The notes under the pieces: model-generated
What the model saw: the letters and a program-made list of their open reading frames with translations, nothing else
The model's database searches: none
What the model was told of the DNA's origin: nothing
In this document: one piece after another, positions 9,181 to 19,580 of the stretch
How the letters are laid out: each line of letters opens with the position of its first letter
How positions within the stretch are numbered: the stretch's first letter is position 1
Position numbers and translations under genes: made by a program
Assembly (NCBI GenBank): GCA_041879415.1
Contig: CP090851.1
Span: 186,001-250,000, forward strand
Reading direction: 5' to 3'
Source of the DNA: Vibrio chagasii
Lineage (GTDB): Bacteria; Pseudomonadota; Gammaproteobacteria; Enterobacterales; Vibrionaceae
DNA length: 64,000 nucleotides

Positions 9181-9222
9181 ATCAAAAGCGCTGGTGCAAA
9201 GAGCAATAAGTTGGTGAAGAAA

Positions 9223-10443
9223 ATGAAAAGAGCATTTATTTTAGTTTTAGATTCATTCGGTATCGGTGAGACAGCGGATGCAGACAAATTCGGTGATGTA
9301 GGTTCAGACACTATGGGTCACATCGCAGACCATTGTGATAAAGGTCTTGCTGACAATGCCGATCGTCAAGGCCCTCTGACGCTACCAAACCTGTCTAAAC
9401 TAGGTTTAGCGATGGCTCACAAAGAGTCTACAGGTCGTTTTGCTCCTGGTATGGATGCAGACGCAGAAATCATTGGTGCTTACGGTCACGCTGCTGAGCT
9501 GTCTTCTGGTAAAGACACGCCATCAGGTCACTGGGAAATCGCGGGTGTACCGGTACTGTTTGACTGGGGCTACTTCACCGACAAAGAGAATAGCTTCCCT
9601 AAAGAGCTTACTGATCGCATTCTTGAGCGTGCAGGTTTGTCTGGTTTCCTAGGTAACTGCCACTCATCTGGTACTGAGATCCTAGATAACCTAGGTGAAG
9701 AGCACATGAAGACTGGCCTACCAATCTTCTACACTTCTGCGGACTCTGTATTCCAGATTGCGTGTCACGAAGAGACATTCGGCCTGCAAAACTTGCTAGA
9801 CCTTTGTCAGATCGCTCGTGAAGAGTTGGAAGAGTACAACATCGGTCGTGTCATCGCGCGTCCGTTCATTGGCCCAGGTAAAGGTCAATTCGAACGTACT
9901 GGTAACCGTCGTGACCTTTCAGTTGAGCCACCTGCAGCAACGATTCTTCAGAAGCTTGTTGATGAGAAGGGCGGTAATGTTCACTCAATCGGTAAGATCT
10001 CTGATATTTACGCTGGTTGTGGTATTACTCAGAAAACAAAAGCAACGGGTATCCCAGCGCTATTTGAAGCGACTAAAGAAGCGATCAATGAAGCAGGTGA
10101 TAACACCATCGTCTTCACTAACTTCGTTGATTTTGACTCAGCTTACGGCCACCGCCGTGATGTTGCAGGCTACGCTGCTGCGCTTGAGTACTTCGATGGT
10201 CGTATCAATGAAATCATCGATATGATGAAAGAGGATGATGTACTTATCCTTACTGCTGACCACGGTTGTGATCCAACATGGCCAGGTACAGACCATACTC
10301 GTGAGCATATCCCTGTGATTGTTTACGGTAAAAAGGTTCCTGCAGGTTCTTTAGGCCGTCGCGATACGTTTGCTGACATCGGCCAAAGCTTAGCGTCTTA
10401 CTTTGGTACATCGCCAATGGAATACGGTGCAAGCTTTCTATAA
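9223..10443 (+). CDS. deoB: phosphopentomutase
   Basis: DeoB (406 residues; E. coli 407) interconverts (deoxy)ribose-1-phosphate and -5-phosphate, linking the phosphorylases to DeoC. It belongs to the alkaline-phosphatase superfamily: the first metal ligand is in [11 protein letters not shown], the nucleophile region around [15 protein letters not shown], and the later metal ligands in [10 protein letters not shown] and TDHTREHIP. The ATG at 9223 matches the E. coli N-terminus (MKRAF); in-frame GTG and TTG codons 9 and 12 bases upstream are possible but give an atypical start. Confidence 0.96.
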   Translation: MKRAFILVLDSFGIGETADADKFGDVGSDTMGHIADHCDKGLADNADRQGPLTLPNLSKLGLAMAHKESTGRFAPGMDADAEIIGAYGHAAELSSGKDTPSGHWEIAGVPVLFDWGYFTDKENSFPKELTDRILERAGLSGFLGNCHSSGTEILDNLGEEHMKTGLPIFYTSADSVFQIACHEETFGLQNLLDLCQIAREELEEYNIGRVIARPFIGPGKGQFERTGNRRDLSVEPPAATILQKLVDEKGGNVHSIGKISDIYAGCGITQKTKATGIPALFEATKEAINEAGDNTIVFTNFVDFDSAYGHRRDVAGYAAALEYFDGRINEIIDMMKEDDVLILTADHGCDPTWPGTDHTREHIPVIVYGKKVPAGSLGRRDTFADIGQSLASYFGTSPMEYGASFL

Positions 10444-10455
10444 TTGGTAATGAAT

Positions 10456-10487
10456 AAAAGAGAGGGAAACCTCTCTTTTCTTTTTTT
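10456..10487 (+). terminator. terminator-like hairpin between deoB and deoD
   Basis: AAAAGAGAGG (10456-10465) pairs with CCTCTCTTTT (10470-10479) over a 4-base loop and is followed by C and a run of seven T residues. It lies 12 bases after deoB and 25 bases before the deoD start. It would reduce read-through, so deoD may need its own initiation or be expressed at a lower level. Confidence 0.75.
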
Positions 10488-10511
10488 GTTTTGAGATTAA
10501 GGATATTTTCA

Positions 10512-11234
10512 ATGGCTACTCCACATATTAATGCTGAAATGGGTGCGTTCGCTGACGTTGTATTAATGCCAGGCGATCCGCTACGAGCTAAATACATCGC
10601 TGAAACCTTCTTAGAAGACGTGGTTCAAGTGTGTGATGTGCGCAATATGTTTGGTTACACAGGTACTTATAAAGGTCGTAAGGTTTCGGTAATGGGACAC
10701 GGTATGGGGATCCCATCTTGTTCGATTTACGCGACTGAGCTTATTAAAGACTTTGGTGTGAAAAAAATCATTCGTGTCGGTAGTTGTGGTGCAGTGAGCG
10801 AAGATATCAAAGTACGCGATGTAGTGATCGGTATGGGGGCATGTACCGACTCTAAAGTGAATCGTATTCGCTTCAAAGGTCACGACTTTGCTGCAATTGC
10901 AGATTACAAAATGGTTCGCGCGGCAGAAGATGCAGCCAAAGCACGCGGTGTTGATGTGAAAGTTGGTAACTTGTTCTCAGCTGAACTTTTCTACACGCCA
11001 GACCCTGAAATGTTTGAGGTGATGGATAAATACGGCATTGTTGGTGTAGAGATGGAAGCGGCCGGTATCTACGGCGTTTGTGCTGAATACGGTGCGAAAG
11101 CACTAACGATTTGTACTGTCTCAGACCATATCAAAACCGGTGAGCAAACTACATCAGATGAGCGTCAAACGACCTTCAATGACATGATGGTAATTGCATT
11201 AGATTCTGTGCTTCTTGGTGACCAAGAGGCGTAA
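10512..11234 (+). CDS. deoD: purine-nucleoside phosphorylase DeoD-type
   Basis: This 240-residue enzyme (E. coli DeoD 239) splits purine (deoxy)nucleosides with phosphate. Visible family motifs are [18 protein letters not shown] near residue 20, the phosphate-site VGSCGA segment, [13 protein letters not shown] around residue 180 and the catalytic aspartate in TVSDHI. The ATG at 10512 is chosen over an upstream TTG because it gives the canonical N-terminus ([17 protein letters not shown]) and has AAGGA upstream. It closes the deo cluster, ahead of a strong terminator. Confidence 0.96.
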   Translation: MATPHINAEMGAFADVVLMPGDPLRAKYIAETFLEDVVQVCDVRNMFGYTGTYKGRKVSVMGHGMGIPSCSIYATELIKDFGVKKIIRVGSCGAVSEDIKVRDVVIGMGACTDSKVNRIRFKGHDFAAIADYKMVRAAEDAAKARGVDVKVGNLFSAELFYTPDPEMFEVMDKYGIVGVEMEAAGIYGVCAEYGAKALTICTVSDHIKTGEQTTSDERQTTFNDMMVIALDSVLLGDQEA

Positions 11235-11270
11235 GGCTTTATCTACTTAGATAGATCGACAGATAAATAA

Positions 11271-11305
11271 AAGCCCCGTCGCTGCCTGAGCTTCGGGGCT
11301 TTTTA
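11271..11305 (+). terminator. rho-independent terminator after deoD
   Basis: AAGCCCCG (11271-11278) pairs with CGGGGCTT (11294-11301) and is followed by T residues. It ends the deo transcript; the convergent ytjB gene ends at 11328. Confidence 0.85.
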
Positions 11306-11327
11306 TTGGATAACGTAAATGCTCTAT

Positions 11328-11939
11328 TTATGAATTTACGTTCTTCAGAAGTAAGTTCTCGCCTGATTTGGTTGGTCTTCTTCGAATCAACATTATAAAC
11401 AGCACACCACTGACGAAGCCCATCAATACCATACCGATCATGTATCGATCACTTTTGCGGTAGTGGTGATCCGATATTGCTGTCATTTTACCTGTCTCAA
11501 AGGTGACGCGGATAAAACCAATGATGGTGTTTTCTTTCGAGTAAATTGGCTCTACTAGCTGCTGTCTACCGATACTCGCGGTTGAAAGTGGCGTATCTAG
11601 GCCAAGCACCTCACGCACTGACAGCGCCTTTTCGCTCGAAGCGAGGCGAATGCCTTCAGCATCATAGATGGTGGTATCGAATACCAGTCGATCTTGAGAT
11701 AGCTGATTGGTCAGATCAAGCAGTCGTTCTTGGTCTTGTTGTGCGATCATTTTGCTGGCTGAAAGGGAAGCCTGAGAGATAAGCAGCTTAGTAAGTGTCT
11801 CGAGCTGTTTCGCTTGGATCTTTTCGTTACCCTTACTGATCACGACCGTATTTTTAATCGTAACGACGAACATAGTAGCCAACAAAATGAGGGCTAACAT
11901 TCGCAAAGCGTTACGTATTGAGAACAATGATTCATTCAT
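11328..11939 (-). CDS. ytjB: YtjB-family membrane protein
   Basis: The 203-residue protein has an N-terminal transmembrane helix (about residues 12-32), a periplasmic domain of about 130 residues resembling a sensor or PAS/CACHE-like fold, and a second helix near residues 170-190 followed by a short basic tail. It matches the YtjB/Smp family, whose gene is divergent from serB in E. coli as it is here. The biochemical role is unknown. Confidence 0.8.
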   Translation of the reverse strand: MNESLFSIRNALRMLALILLATMFVVTIKNTVVISKGNEKIQAKQLETLTKLLISQASLSASKMIAQQDQERLLDLTNQLSQDRLVFDTTIYDAEGIRLASSEKALSVREVLGLDTPLSTASIGRQQLVEPIYSKENTIIGFIRVTFETGKMTAISDHHYRKSDRYMIGMVLMGFVSGVLFIMLIRRRPTKSGENLLLKNVNS

Positions 11940-12048
11940 GTTTCACAGGGCCTGAAATAAACAAATGTTATGATTAAGACATATTGAGACTTGCGTTTTC
12001 AAATTGCAATAGGTTAACGTTTAGCATAGTTAATTAGGAATCATACAC

Positions 12049-13029
12049 ATGGACGCTCAGAAATACCTGCCGATGAAAAGGCATACCACGTTATTAACTC
12101 GACTCCCCGAGACTCGTTTCGCTTCTCAACTCGCTAAAGCTAAAGCCAACTGGATTGTATTCGGCGAGTACCTATCTCCGCAATCTTTCGACGACATCGA
12201 CTTTTTCACTGGCACTTACAACACCATTTTAGATACGTGGAAAGTTGGCCATTACGAAGTGGCATTGATGTCTGGCAACCTAACGCCAGCGCATGAAGAA
12301 ATCCTACAAGCTTTGAAGCTTGATTATGCTTGCCTTAGTGAAGTTCCAGATTTATCTAAGCCAGGCTTGATCGTGATGGATATGGATTCCACAGCGATTC
12401 AAATCGAGTGTATCGATGAAATAGCCAAGCTCGCTGGAGTAGGTGAATTAGTCTCTGAAATCACAGAGCGTGCTATGCAAGGTGAATTAGATTTCGAACA
12501 AAGCCTGCGCCAACGAGTTGGAGCACTGAAAGGTGCTGATGAGTCGATTCTAGAGCAAGTGCGCCAGTCACTGCCTTTCATGCCTGACTTAGTGGGACTT
12601 GTGAACACGCTTAATAAACTGAGTTGGAAAACCGCTATCGCATCGGGTGGCTTTACTTACTTCTCTGATTACTTAAAAGACACGCTAGACCTAGACCATG
12701 CTCAGTCGAATACTTTAGAAATCGTTAAGGGTAAATTGACGGGTGAAGTGTTGGGTGATGTCGTTTCTGCGCAAACCAAAGCTGATATCTTAGTTGAACT
12801 GGCGGAAGAGTATGAGCTGGAGCTGCATAACACGGTGGCTGTCGGTGATGGCGCGAATGACTTGGTAATGATGGGCGCCGCTGGTTTAGGTATTGCCTTC
12901 CATGCCAAACCAAAAGTCGAGCAACAAGCTCAAACGGCTGTGCGTTATGCTGGCTTGGGTGGGGTATTGTGTATCTTGTCTGGCGCGTTGGCCAAGCAAC
13001 AAAAAATCAGTTGGCAGGCGAAACCGTAA
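12049..13029 (+). CDS. serB: phosphoserine phosphatase
   Basis: SerB (326 residues; E. coli 322) carries out the last step of serine synthesis, removing phosphate from O-phosphoserine in the cytoplasm. HAD-superfamily motifs are intact: nucleophile D111 in VMDMDST with D113, motif II serine in AIASGGFTYF, and the Mg-binding GDGANDL. An N-terminal ~100-residue domain precedes the HAD core as in other gammaproteobacterial SerB. It is divergent from ytjB and convergent with the PilZ gene. Confidence 0.95.
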   Translation: MDAQKYLPMKRHTTLLTRLPETRFASQLAKAKANWIVFGEYLSPQSFDDIDFFTGTYNTILDTWKVGHYEVALMSGNLTPAHEEILQALKLDYACLSEVPDLSKPGLIVMDMDSTAIQIECIDEIAKLAGVGELVSEITERAMQGELDFEQSLRQRVGALKGADESILEQVRQSLPFMPDLVGLVNTLNKLSWKTAIASGGFTYFSDYLKDTLDLDHAQSNTLEIVKGKLTGEVLGDVVSAQTKADILVELAEEYELELHNTVAVGDGANDLVMMGAAGLGIAFHAKPKVEQQAQTAVRYAGLGGVLCILSGALAKQQKISWQAKP

Positions 13030-13075
13030 AGGTTTGCAACAGCATGATTATTTAATCGTGTGACATTACAAAGGC

Positions 13076-13102
13076 AAAAAAGCAGGCACAGGGCCTGCTT
13101 TT
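13076..13102. terminator. bidirectional terminator serB / PilZ gene
   Basis: A-rich AAAAGCAGGC pairs with GCCTGCTTTT around a short loop between convergent serB and the PilZ gene. T-runs appear on both strands. Confidence 0.85.
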
Positions 13103-13139
13103 CTATTTTATGGTGCTTGGATATTACGGGGGATTGTGA

Positions 13140-15488
13140 CTAGCGAGTCAGCTCTAATCGGATCAATACTTCGTCGGTAATGTCTTCTATCTCTCCATAA
13201 CCGATAAACGCGGTGATCTCGTTTTCTAGCTTCTTCGCTTGGTGCATGCTTATACGGGCAAGCTCTTCTAAATCCGATTGGAACAAGGTGGTCAATGGAT
13301 TAAAGATTGGTGCTGTCGTAACACGAAGTACATACACATCACCTAGGTGCTGCGCTTTCTTAATGAATAAGATTCTTTCTTTTGCCGAGGCAAAGTCCTT
13401 CACCAGCTTAGTGTGTACCGATTGAATTTTGTCACCAAATTTCACCGCAGCGATATAAACGTCGTGGTGTTTAGGCTCTGCACCTTCAATTCTCTTGAGT
13501 GGCTCAGCCAGTAGTGAGTTGGTGTGGCCTTTAAAGATAGGCTCCAGTGAGAACTTTTGGTTGTGACCCAGTTTCGCCAATAAAGTCAGATGCTTGTTCA
13601 GCGGGAAATTCACACCAATGATCTTACAGCGTAGTGTAGAGCTTGGTTTATCAATGAAGATAGGAGTGCTCACCATCTTGCTCAACAAAATATTGTGCAG
13701 CGACTCAAGCAAGGAGTTCGTTGGCAGTATCTCTCTCTTCTTAATTAGCTTGCTTTGGTTTTGATCGATAAGCCCATTTAGGAATGCGATGGTGCGCATT
13801 GTCTTAGCGTTTTCAGCAATCACCAATTGGACATTGCGGCCATTCGGGCTCACACGAATCACGTGGTAAGGCACTGTGCTTAATGGCAGGTTCTTATCGT
13901 AAAGCTGCAGCTCATTAAAGTTCACGATCACTGGGTCATTGATCTTGAGTATCATCGGCTGTTCAAGAGTAATGCTTAACCCACGCTTCGAGATATCTAA
14001 GGTGTGACCGTTTGCCGCTGCGCCGTCTTGTGAGGTGATCTGCAGTGGAGACTTAAATTGATATCTAGGTTCTTTACGTCGAGTTTGTGAGTCAAAGTAG
14101 ATGCTTTGTATGTTACCAACCACAGCTCGAGGATGACGGAAGCAATTCAATTCACTGCTTGGAATTCGAGGCTTTTCACTCAATAGGTAATCCGCGGCAC
14201 TTTCGTGATCGCCAATCTCTTGCAAGATACCACAATGTGTTAGTTGTGCTGAGCTTTGCGCTAGGGTGTCTGAATGCTTAGCTAAAGCTTGTCGCTCTGC
14301 TTCTGATAACTCAAAAACAGAGAACTTGAATGCCTTCCAGCTTTTACGCTTACCACCAATGTGCCAGAACAGTTGTCTTTGTTCACGAGTCGCTTCAGGT
14401 AACATCATCGAATAGAACAGCGTCTTATTTTGATGTTCGTGAGTAAACGAGTAGATAACATTACTGGTACCTTTCACACCAGGCTTCGCCAGTAAGTTCA
14501 TGCGCTGCTCGTTGAACAGAGTTCCCAGAGCTTGCTGGTTTCGCTCGTCGTGCCAGTATTGCCATAGCGGATGGTTGTTATCCGTAAGCAAGGCGAGCTT
14601 GAGTTCACTGCCACTGAAAAATAGGGGAAGGTTACAAGTATGCTTTAGATAGGTGTGCTCGATACCTCGTGTGCGAGTTCGAATGATTCTATCTTGGTTC
14701 TCATGACTGGTTTTCTTACTGGTGCTATTTAAAGACTCATCGAGCAAACGAGCCACAATATTGTTGTCGCTTACCTTGATGGTTCTTAGGAATTTAACCG
14801 CGTCGTTTTCATAAGAATCATCAATACCCAGAACGCGAAATTCAACTGCTTGGTTTACATCGGCTTCGAGTGACTTTTCCACCAATTCAGTGAACTTGAC
14901 GCTAATGATCTCGCCTAGGTTATAACGAAAGGCGCTCGGTACTTTGAATTTTGCACCTGAAGGTGAGATATCAATCGTAACACCGTGCAGGCTTTGCCCT
15001 TTAGATGTGGTGATTTCAACCTGTGAGCTTATCTTGAGTCGGTTCTCTTGACGCTTTAAGTCATAACCAAGGTTTATAGCTTCAGCTTCATAGGGGCTGT
15101 TGGCACTGGTGATGCCTTGATTACTTTGAGACGCACTTTTAACCACACTACGCAGAGGCTGAATTCTTGGCGCCATAACTAGCTCCCAAGCCCCTTCTGT
15201 GTAGCCTTTGAATTTTTTTGTACCACGTTGATAGGCATTTAAAGCGATGTCGTCGAGCCAGTGTTTTCGGCCATCGAGTGTGAATTGACGACACTCATTA
15301 TCGATACGTCCGCGTAAATCAATGCTCTTTGTACACGGAGCCATGATACGATTCAGTTCCATTTTAACGAGTAGTTTCAGAGACGGCGATTCACCTTCTG
15401 TCATTTGAGAAAGAAGGAATTCGAAATCTTCGGCGTGATAAGCCGGGATAAGACGCTCTGCTACAGATAGAATTTCAGATTGCTGCAT
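13140..15488 (-). CDS. plzC: tandem PilZ-domain c-di-GMP-binding protein (PlzC-like)
   Basis: The 782-residue cytoplasmic protein contains two complete PilZ signatures: RQENR (146-150) with DISPSG (173-178), and RKEPR (471-475) with DISKRG (498-503). RxxxR plus D/NxSxxG is the c-di-GMP-binding pattern, so both sites look competent. No transmembrane or enzymatic domain is evident. A gene of this type sits beside radA in Vibrio cholerae (VC2344, PlzC); assignment of that name rests on remembered gene order. PilZ receptors couple c-di-GMP to motility, biofilm or secretion, and a Tad pilus locus lies about 5 kb away, but no direct link is shown. Confidence 0.85.
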   Translation of the reverse strand: MQQSEILSVAERLIPAYHAEDFEFLLSQMTEGESPSLKLLVKMELNRIMAPCTKSIDLRGRIDNECRQFTLDGRKHWLDDIALNAYQRGTKKFKGYTEGAWELVMAPRIQPLRSVVKSASQSNQGITSANSPYEAEAINLGYDLKRQENRLKISSQVEITTSKGQSLHGVTIDISPSGAKFKVPSAFRYNLGEIISVKFTELVEKSLEADVNQAVEFRVLGIDDSYENDAVKFLRTIKVSDNNIVARLLDESLNSTSKKTSHENQDRIIRTRTRGIEHTYLKHTCNLPLFFSGSELKLALLTDNNHPLWQYWHDERNQQALGTLFNEQRMNLLAKPGVKGTSNVIYSFTHEHQNKTLFYSMMLPEATREQRQLFWHIGGKRKSWKAFKFSVFELSEAERQALAKHSDTLAQSSAQLTHCGILQEIGDHESAADYLLSEKPRIPSSELNCFRHPRAVVGNIQSIYFDSQTRRKEPRYQFKSPLQITSQDGAAANGHTLDISKRGLSITLEQPMILKINDPVIVNFNELQLYDKNLPLSTVPYHVIRVSPNGRNVQLVIAENAKTMRTIAFLNGLIDQNQSKLIKKREILPTNSLLESLHNILLSKMVSTPIFIDKPSSTLRCKIIGVNFPLNKHLTLLAKLGHNQKFSLEPIFKGHTNSLLAEPLKRIEGAEPKHHDVYIAAVKFGDKIQSVHTKLVKDFASAKERILFIKKAQHLGDVYVLRVTTAPIFNPLTTLFQSDLEELARISMHQAKKLENEITAFIGYGEIEDITDEVLIRLELTR

Positions 15489-15649
15489 ACTTTTCTTGTT
15501 AGAATGGACGGTACATTTATGTTATCGACTAGTTTAAATCGATCTTTAAATATAAGTGGTATGACTGCAACGTTTATTTGCACCCGTACGGTCAAATAAG
15601 TCACAAATTGACAACATCATTGTGTAACTGGGTAAATTATTGAGGTTTT

Positions 15650-17029
15650 ATGGCTAAGGCAAAGCGAGCTTATGTGTGTAATGACTGTGGTGCTGACTTT
15701 CCACGTTGGCAAGGACAGTGCAATGCGTGTGGTGCTTGGAACACAATTACCGAAGTTAGGTTAGCCGCTTCACCTCAGGTAGCACGCAATGAGAGATTAA
15801 CTGGCTATGCAGGTAGTGCGACCGAATCTAGCGTTCAAACCCTGTCTGAGATTGATCTACAGGAAGTGCCTCGTTTTAGTAGTGGCTTTAAAGAGCTCGA
15901 TCGCGTACTTGGTGGCGGTGTGGTACCGGGTGCTGCGATTCTTATTGGTGGTAACCCAGGTGCGGGTAAATCGACACTACTGCTACAAACCATGTGTCTA
16001 CTTTCTTCTCAACTTCCTACTTTATATGTAACCGGTGAGGAATCGTTACAGCAGGTCGCGATGCGTGCTTCACGTCTTGGTTTGCCAAAAGAGCACTTAA
16101 AGATGCTCTCTGAAACCAATGTAGACAAGATCTGTCAGGTGGCAGAAAAAGAACAGCCTAAGATCATGGTCATCGACTCAATCCAAGTAATGCATGTCGC
16201 TGATGTTCAATCTTCACCAGGTAGTGTGGCTCAGGTTCGTGAGTCAGCGACGGCACTGACTCGTTTTGCTAAGCAGAATAACGTGGCTATTTTCCTAGTA
16301 GGACACGTAACTAAAGATGGTACTCTGGCGGGGCCTAAAGTACTTGAGCACATTATTGATTGTTCAGTTTTGTTAGACGGCGGAACAGACAGCCGTTTCA
16401 GAACATTACGCAGCCACAAAAACCGTTTTGGTGCGGTGAATGAGCTTGGTGTATTTGCGATGACAGGCCAAGGGCTAAAAGAAGTCAGCAACCCATCGGC
16501 TATATTCTTGTCTCGTGGCGAAGAAGAAACGTCAGGCAGTTCAGTAATGGTGGTATGGGAAGGTACCCGCCCACTGCTTGTTGAGATTCAAGCGCTGGTG
16601 GATTACTCCCAATTGGCGAATCCTCGTCGAGTCGCGGTTGGCCTTGAGCAGAACCGCCTTTCTTTATTACTCGCGGTGCTGCATAAACACGGCGGCTTAC
16701 AAATGGCTGACCAAGATGTGTTTGTGAATGTCGTCGGTGGTGTTAAAGTAACCGAAACTAGTGCTGACCTTGCATTAGTTATGGCATTACTTTCTAGTTT
16801 CAGAGACCGCGCATTACCTAAAGATGTCGTAGTTTTTGGTGAAGTAGGCCTAGCGGGAGAGATTCGTCCTGTACCAAGCGGGCAAGAACGTTTGAATGAA
16901 GCATTTAAACACGGCTTTAAGAAAGCGATTGTTCCTGCAGCTAATATGCCGAAAGGTGGTATCCCAGGAATGCAAATCCACGGAGTGAAAAAACTATCAG
17001 AGGCAATTAATGCTTTTGATGAGTTGTAA
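15650..17029 (+). CDS. radA: DNA repair protein RadA (Sms)
   Basis: RadA (459 residues) is a RecA-like ATPase that promotes branch migration in recombinational repair. Domains in order are a C4 zinc finger (C10, C13, C24, C27), an ATPase core with Walker A GGNPGAGKST at 100-109, the RadA-specific KNRFG motif, and a C-terminal Lon-protease-like domain (VGGVKVTETSADLALVMALLSS region) lacking protease activity in this family. The start at 15650 follows a GAGG ribosome binding site. It is divergent from the PilZ gene. Confidence 0.96.
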   Translation: MAKAKRAYVCNDCGADFPRWQGQCNACGAWNTITEVRLAASPQVARNERLTGYAGSATESSVQTLSEIDLQEVPRFSSGFKELDRVLGGGVVPGAAILIGGNPGAGKSTLLLQTMCLLSSQLPTLYVTGEESLQQVAMRASRLGLPKEHLKMLSETNVDKICQVAEKEQPKIMVIDSIQVMHVADVQSSPGSVAQVRESATALTRFAKQNNVAIFLVGHVTKDGTLAGPKVLEHIIDCSVLLDGGTDSRFRTLRSHKNRFGAVNELGVFAMTGQGLKEVSNPSAIFLSRGEEETSGSSVMVVWEGTRPLLVEIQALVDYSQLANPRRVAVGLEQNRLSLLLAVLHKHGGLQMADQDVFVNVVGGVKVTETSADLALVMALLSSFRDRALPKDVVVFGEVGLAGEIRPVPSGQERLNEAFKHGFKKAIVPAANMPKGGIPGMQIHGVKKLSEAINAFDEL

Positions 17030-17263
17030 TTGAACTCACTTCAGCTAATCTATACAGCAGCAATTCAGTCTAACTTGAACGCCGATTGGGCTTGAGGTTA
17101 GCACTATAATTAACAATCATTTAGATTGTTTCTACAGCGTGCCTTTTTCTAAATGTTAGGAAAAGGCAAAGTTTTTTAGTCCCAAATGCATGCAAAGCTA
17201 TCAGTCTTCACAGATTGTGATATACTCTGCGCGCATTTTATATCCTATTAACAGAGTAAGACA

Positions 17264-19354
17264 ATGGCAGATTTATCGAAATACAGAAACATTGGTATTT
17301 TCGCGCACGTTGATGCGGGTAAAACAACTACCACTGAGCGTATCCTTAAGCTAACTGGTCAAATCCACAAGACTGGTGAAGTACATGACGGCGAATCAAC
17401 GACTGACTTCATGGAACAGGAAGCTGAGCGCGGTATTACTATCCAATCAGCAGCTGTAAGCTGTTTCTGGAATGATCACCGTCTAAACGTTATCGATACT
17501 CCTGGACACGTTGACTTCACAGTTGAAGTATACCGTTCTCTTAAAGTACTTGATGGCGGTATCGGTGTATTCTGTGGTTCTGGTGGTGTTGAACCTCAAT
17601 CAGAAACTAACTGGCGCTACGCTAACGAATCAGAAGTATCTCGTCTGATCTTCGTTAACAAACTAGACCGTATGGGTGCTGACTTCTACCGCGTTGTTGA
17701 CCAAGTTAAGAACGTTCTAGGCGCTACTCCGCTAGTAATGGTTCTACCAATCGGCCGCGAAGATGAATTCGTTGGTGTTGTAGACCTACTAAGCCGTAAA
17801 GCATACGTTTGGGATGACACTGGTCTTCCTGAAAACTACGAAATCAAAGATGTTCCTGCGGACATGGTTGATGACGTTGAGCAATACCGTGAAGAGCTAA
17901 TCGAAACTGCTGTAGAGCAAGACGATGACCTAATGGAAGCTTACATGGAAGGTGAAGAGCCTTCTATCGAAGACATCAAGCGTTGTATCCGTAAAGGTAC
18001 TCGTGATATCGCATTCTTCCCAACGTTCTGTGGTTCTGCATTCAAGAACAAAGGTATGCAACTTATCCTTGACGCTGTAGTAGATTACCTACCAGCTCCA
18101 ACTGAAGTTGATCCTCAGCCTCTAACAGACAAAGAAACTGGTGAGCCAACTGGTGAAGTTGCTACAGTATCTGCTGATGAGCCACTACGTGCTCTTGCGT
18201 TTAAGATCATGGACGACCGTTTCGGTGCACTAACGTTCATCCGTATCTACTCTGGTCGCATGAAGAAGGGTGATACAATCCTTAACGCTGCAACTGGTAA
18301 AACTGAGCGTATCGGCCGTATGGTTGAGATGCAAGCTGATGAGCGTAACGAGCTTACTGAAGCGCAAGCTGGTGACATCATCGCTGTTGTTGGTATGAAG
18401 AACGTTCAAACTGGTCACACTCTATGTGATCAGAAGCACGAATGTACTCTAGAGCCAATGATCTTCCCAACTCCAGTAATCTCTATCGCTGTATCTCCAA
18501 AAGATAAAGGCGGTTCTGAGAAAATGGGTATCGCGATCGGTAAAATGGTTGCAGAAGATCCATCTTTCCAAGTTGAGACTGACGAAGAAACTGGCGAAAC
18601 TATCCTGAAAGGTATGGGTGAACTTCACCTAGACATCAAGGTAGATATCCTTAAGCGTACATACGGCGTTGACCTTGTAGTAGGTGCTCCTCAAGTAGCT
18701 TACCGTGAAACAATCACGAAAGCTGTTGAAGATAGCTACACTCACAAGAAACAATCTGGTGGTTCTGGTCAATTCGGTAAGATCGATTACCGTATCAAAC
18801 CAGGCGAAGCTGGTTCTGGCTTCACTTTCTCTTCAACTGTTGTTGGTGGTAACGTTCCTAAGGAATTCTGGCCTGCAGTTGAGAAAGGTTTCGCATCTAT
18901 GATGGAAAACGGTGTTCTTGCTGGCTTCCCAACTCTAGATGTTGAAGTAGAACTATTCGACGGTGGCTTCCACGCAGTTGACTCATCTGCAATCGCATTT
19001 GAAATCGCAGCGAAAGGCGCATTCCGTCAATCTATGCCTAAAGCGGGTGCACAACTTCTTGAGCCAATCATGAACGTTGACGTATTCACTCCAGAAGATC
19101 ACGTTGGTGATGTAATCGGTGACCTTAACCGTCGTCGTGGCATGATCAAAGATCAACAAGCTGGCGCTACTGGCGTACGTATCAAAGCTGACGTACCACT
19201 ATCAGAAATGTTTGGTTACATCGGTCACCTACGTACTATTACTTCAGGCCGTGGTCAATTCTCTATGGAATTCCTACAGTACTCTCCATGTCCAACAAAC
19301 GTGGCAGACGAAGTAATCGCTAAAGTTAAAGCAGACAAAGAAGCTGGTAAGTAA
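17264..19354 (+). CDS. fusA2: elongation factor G, second paralogue (EF-G2)
   Basis: The 696-residue translational GTPase shows G1 [16 protein letters not shown]2 RGITIQSA, G3 DTPGHVDFT and G4 NKLDRMG, followed by EF-G domains II to V to the usual length. The context is radA and VF530 rather than the rpsL-rpsG-tufA operon, which indicates the second EF-G copy known in vibrios. It forms its own unit with a terminator. Codon usage is strongly biased as in highly expressed genes. Whether it acts in translocation, ribosome recycling or stress conditions cannot be read from sequence. Confidence 0.92.
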   Translation: MADLSKYRNIGIFAHVDAGKTTTTERILKLTGQIHKTGEVHDGESTTDFMEQEAERGITIQSAAVSCFWNDHRLNVIDTPGHVDFTVEVYRSLKVLDGGIGVFCGSGGVEPQSETNWRYANESEVSRLIFVNKLDRMGADFYRVVDQVKNVLGATPLVMVLPIGREDEFVGVVDLLSRKAYVWDDTGLPENYEIKDVPADMVDDVEQYREELIETAVEQDDDLMEAYMEGEEPSIEDIKRCIRKGTRDIAFFPTFCGSAFKNKGMQLILDAVVDYLPAPTEVDPQPLTDKETGEPTGEVATVSADEPLRALAFKIMDDRFGALTFIRIYSGRMKKGDTILNAATGKTERIGRMVEMQADERNELTEAQAGDIIAVVGMKNVQTGHTLCDQKHECTLEPMIFPTPVISIAVSPKDKGGSEKMGIAIGKMVAEDPSFQVETDEETGETILKGMGELHLDIKVDILKRTYGVDLVVGAPQVAYRETITKAVEDSYTHKKQSGGSGQFGKIDYRIKPGEAGSGFTFSSTVVGGNVPKEFWPAVEKGFASMMENGVLAGFPTLDVEVELFDGGFHAVDSSAIAFEIAAKGAFRQSMPKAGAQLLEPIMNVDVFTPEDHVGDVIGDLNRRRGMIKDQQAGATGVRIKADVPLSEMFGYIGHLRTITSGRGQFSMEFLQYSPCPTNVADEVIAKVKADKEAGK

Positions 19355-19380
19355 TTAGCTCTTTTCTAAATTAACTAGAA

Positions 19381-19415
19381 AGCCTCGCAAGTGAAAGCTT
19401 GCGGGGCTTTTGTTT
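19381..19415 (+). terminator. rho-independent terminator of fusA2
   Basis: An 11-bp stem (AGCCTCGCAAG with CTTGCGGGGCT, one G-T pair) is followed by T-rich sequence, 26 bases after the fusA2 stop codon. Confidence 0.9.
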
Positions 19416-19428
19416 TATGGGAATCATA

Positions 19429-19533
19429 GTGCGAGGTGCGAGGTGCGAGGTGCGAGGTGCGAGGTGCGAGGTGCGAGGTGCGAGGTGCGAGGTGCGAGGT
19501 GCGAGGTGCGAGGTGCGAGGTGCGAGGTGCGAG
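19429..19533. repeat. 15 perfect copies of GTGCGAG
   Basis: Exactly fifteen uninterrupted copies of the heptamer GTGCGAG occupy 105 bp between the fusA2 terminator and the VF530 gene. Such a pure short-unit array is expected to be unstable by replication slippage and could serve as a strain-typing VNTR. No gene reads through it credibly. Confidence 0.97.
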
Positions 19534-19580
19534 ATAGCCCCGTATTATTGCCAACACGGGACTGATTGAGCAGCCAGGGA

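Noticed and set aside
10250..10597. Minus-strand open frame across the deoB-deoD junction
   Set aside because: It overlaps two certain genes and a terminator hairpin and has no recognisable protein features.
17264..19354. EF-G gene considered as the principal fusA or as peptide chain release factor 3
   Set aside because: The context lacks rpsL, rpsG and tufA, and length plus domains IV and V fit EF-G and not RF3.
19429..19533. Heptamer array considered as CRISPR or coding repeat
   Set aside because: The unit is only 7 bp with no spacers. The reading frame passing through it on the minus strand yields low-complexity sequence with no start signal or homologous context.
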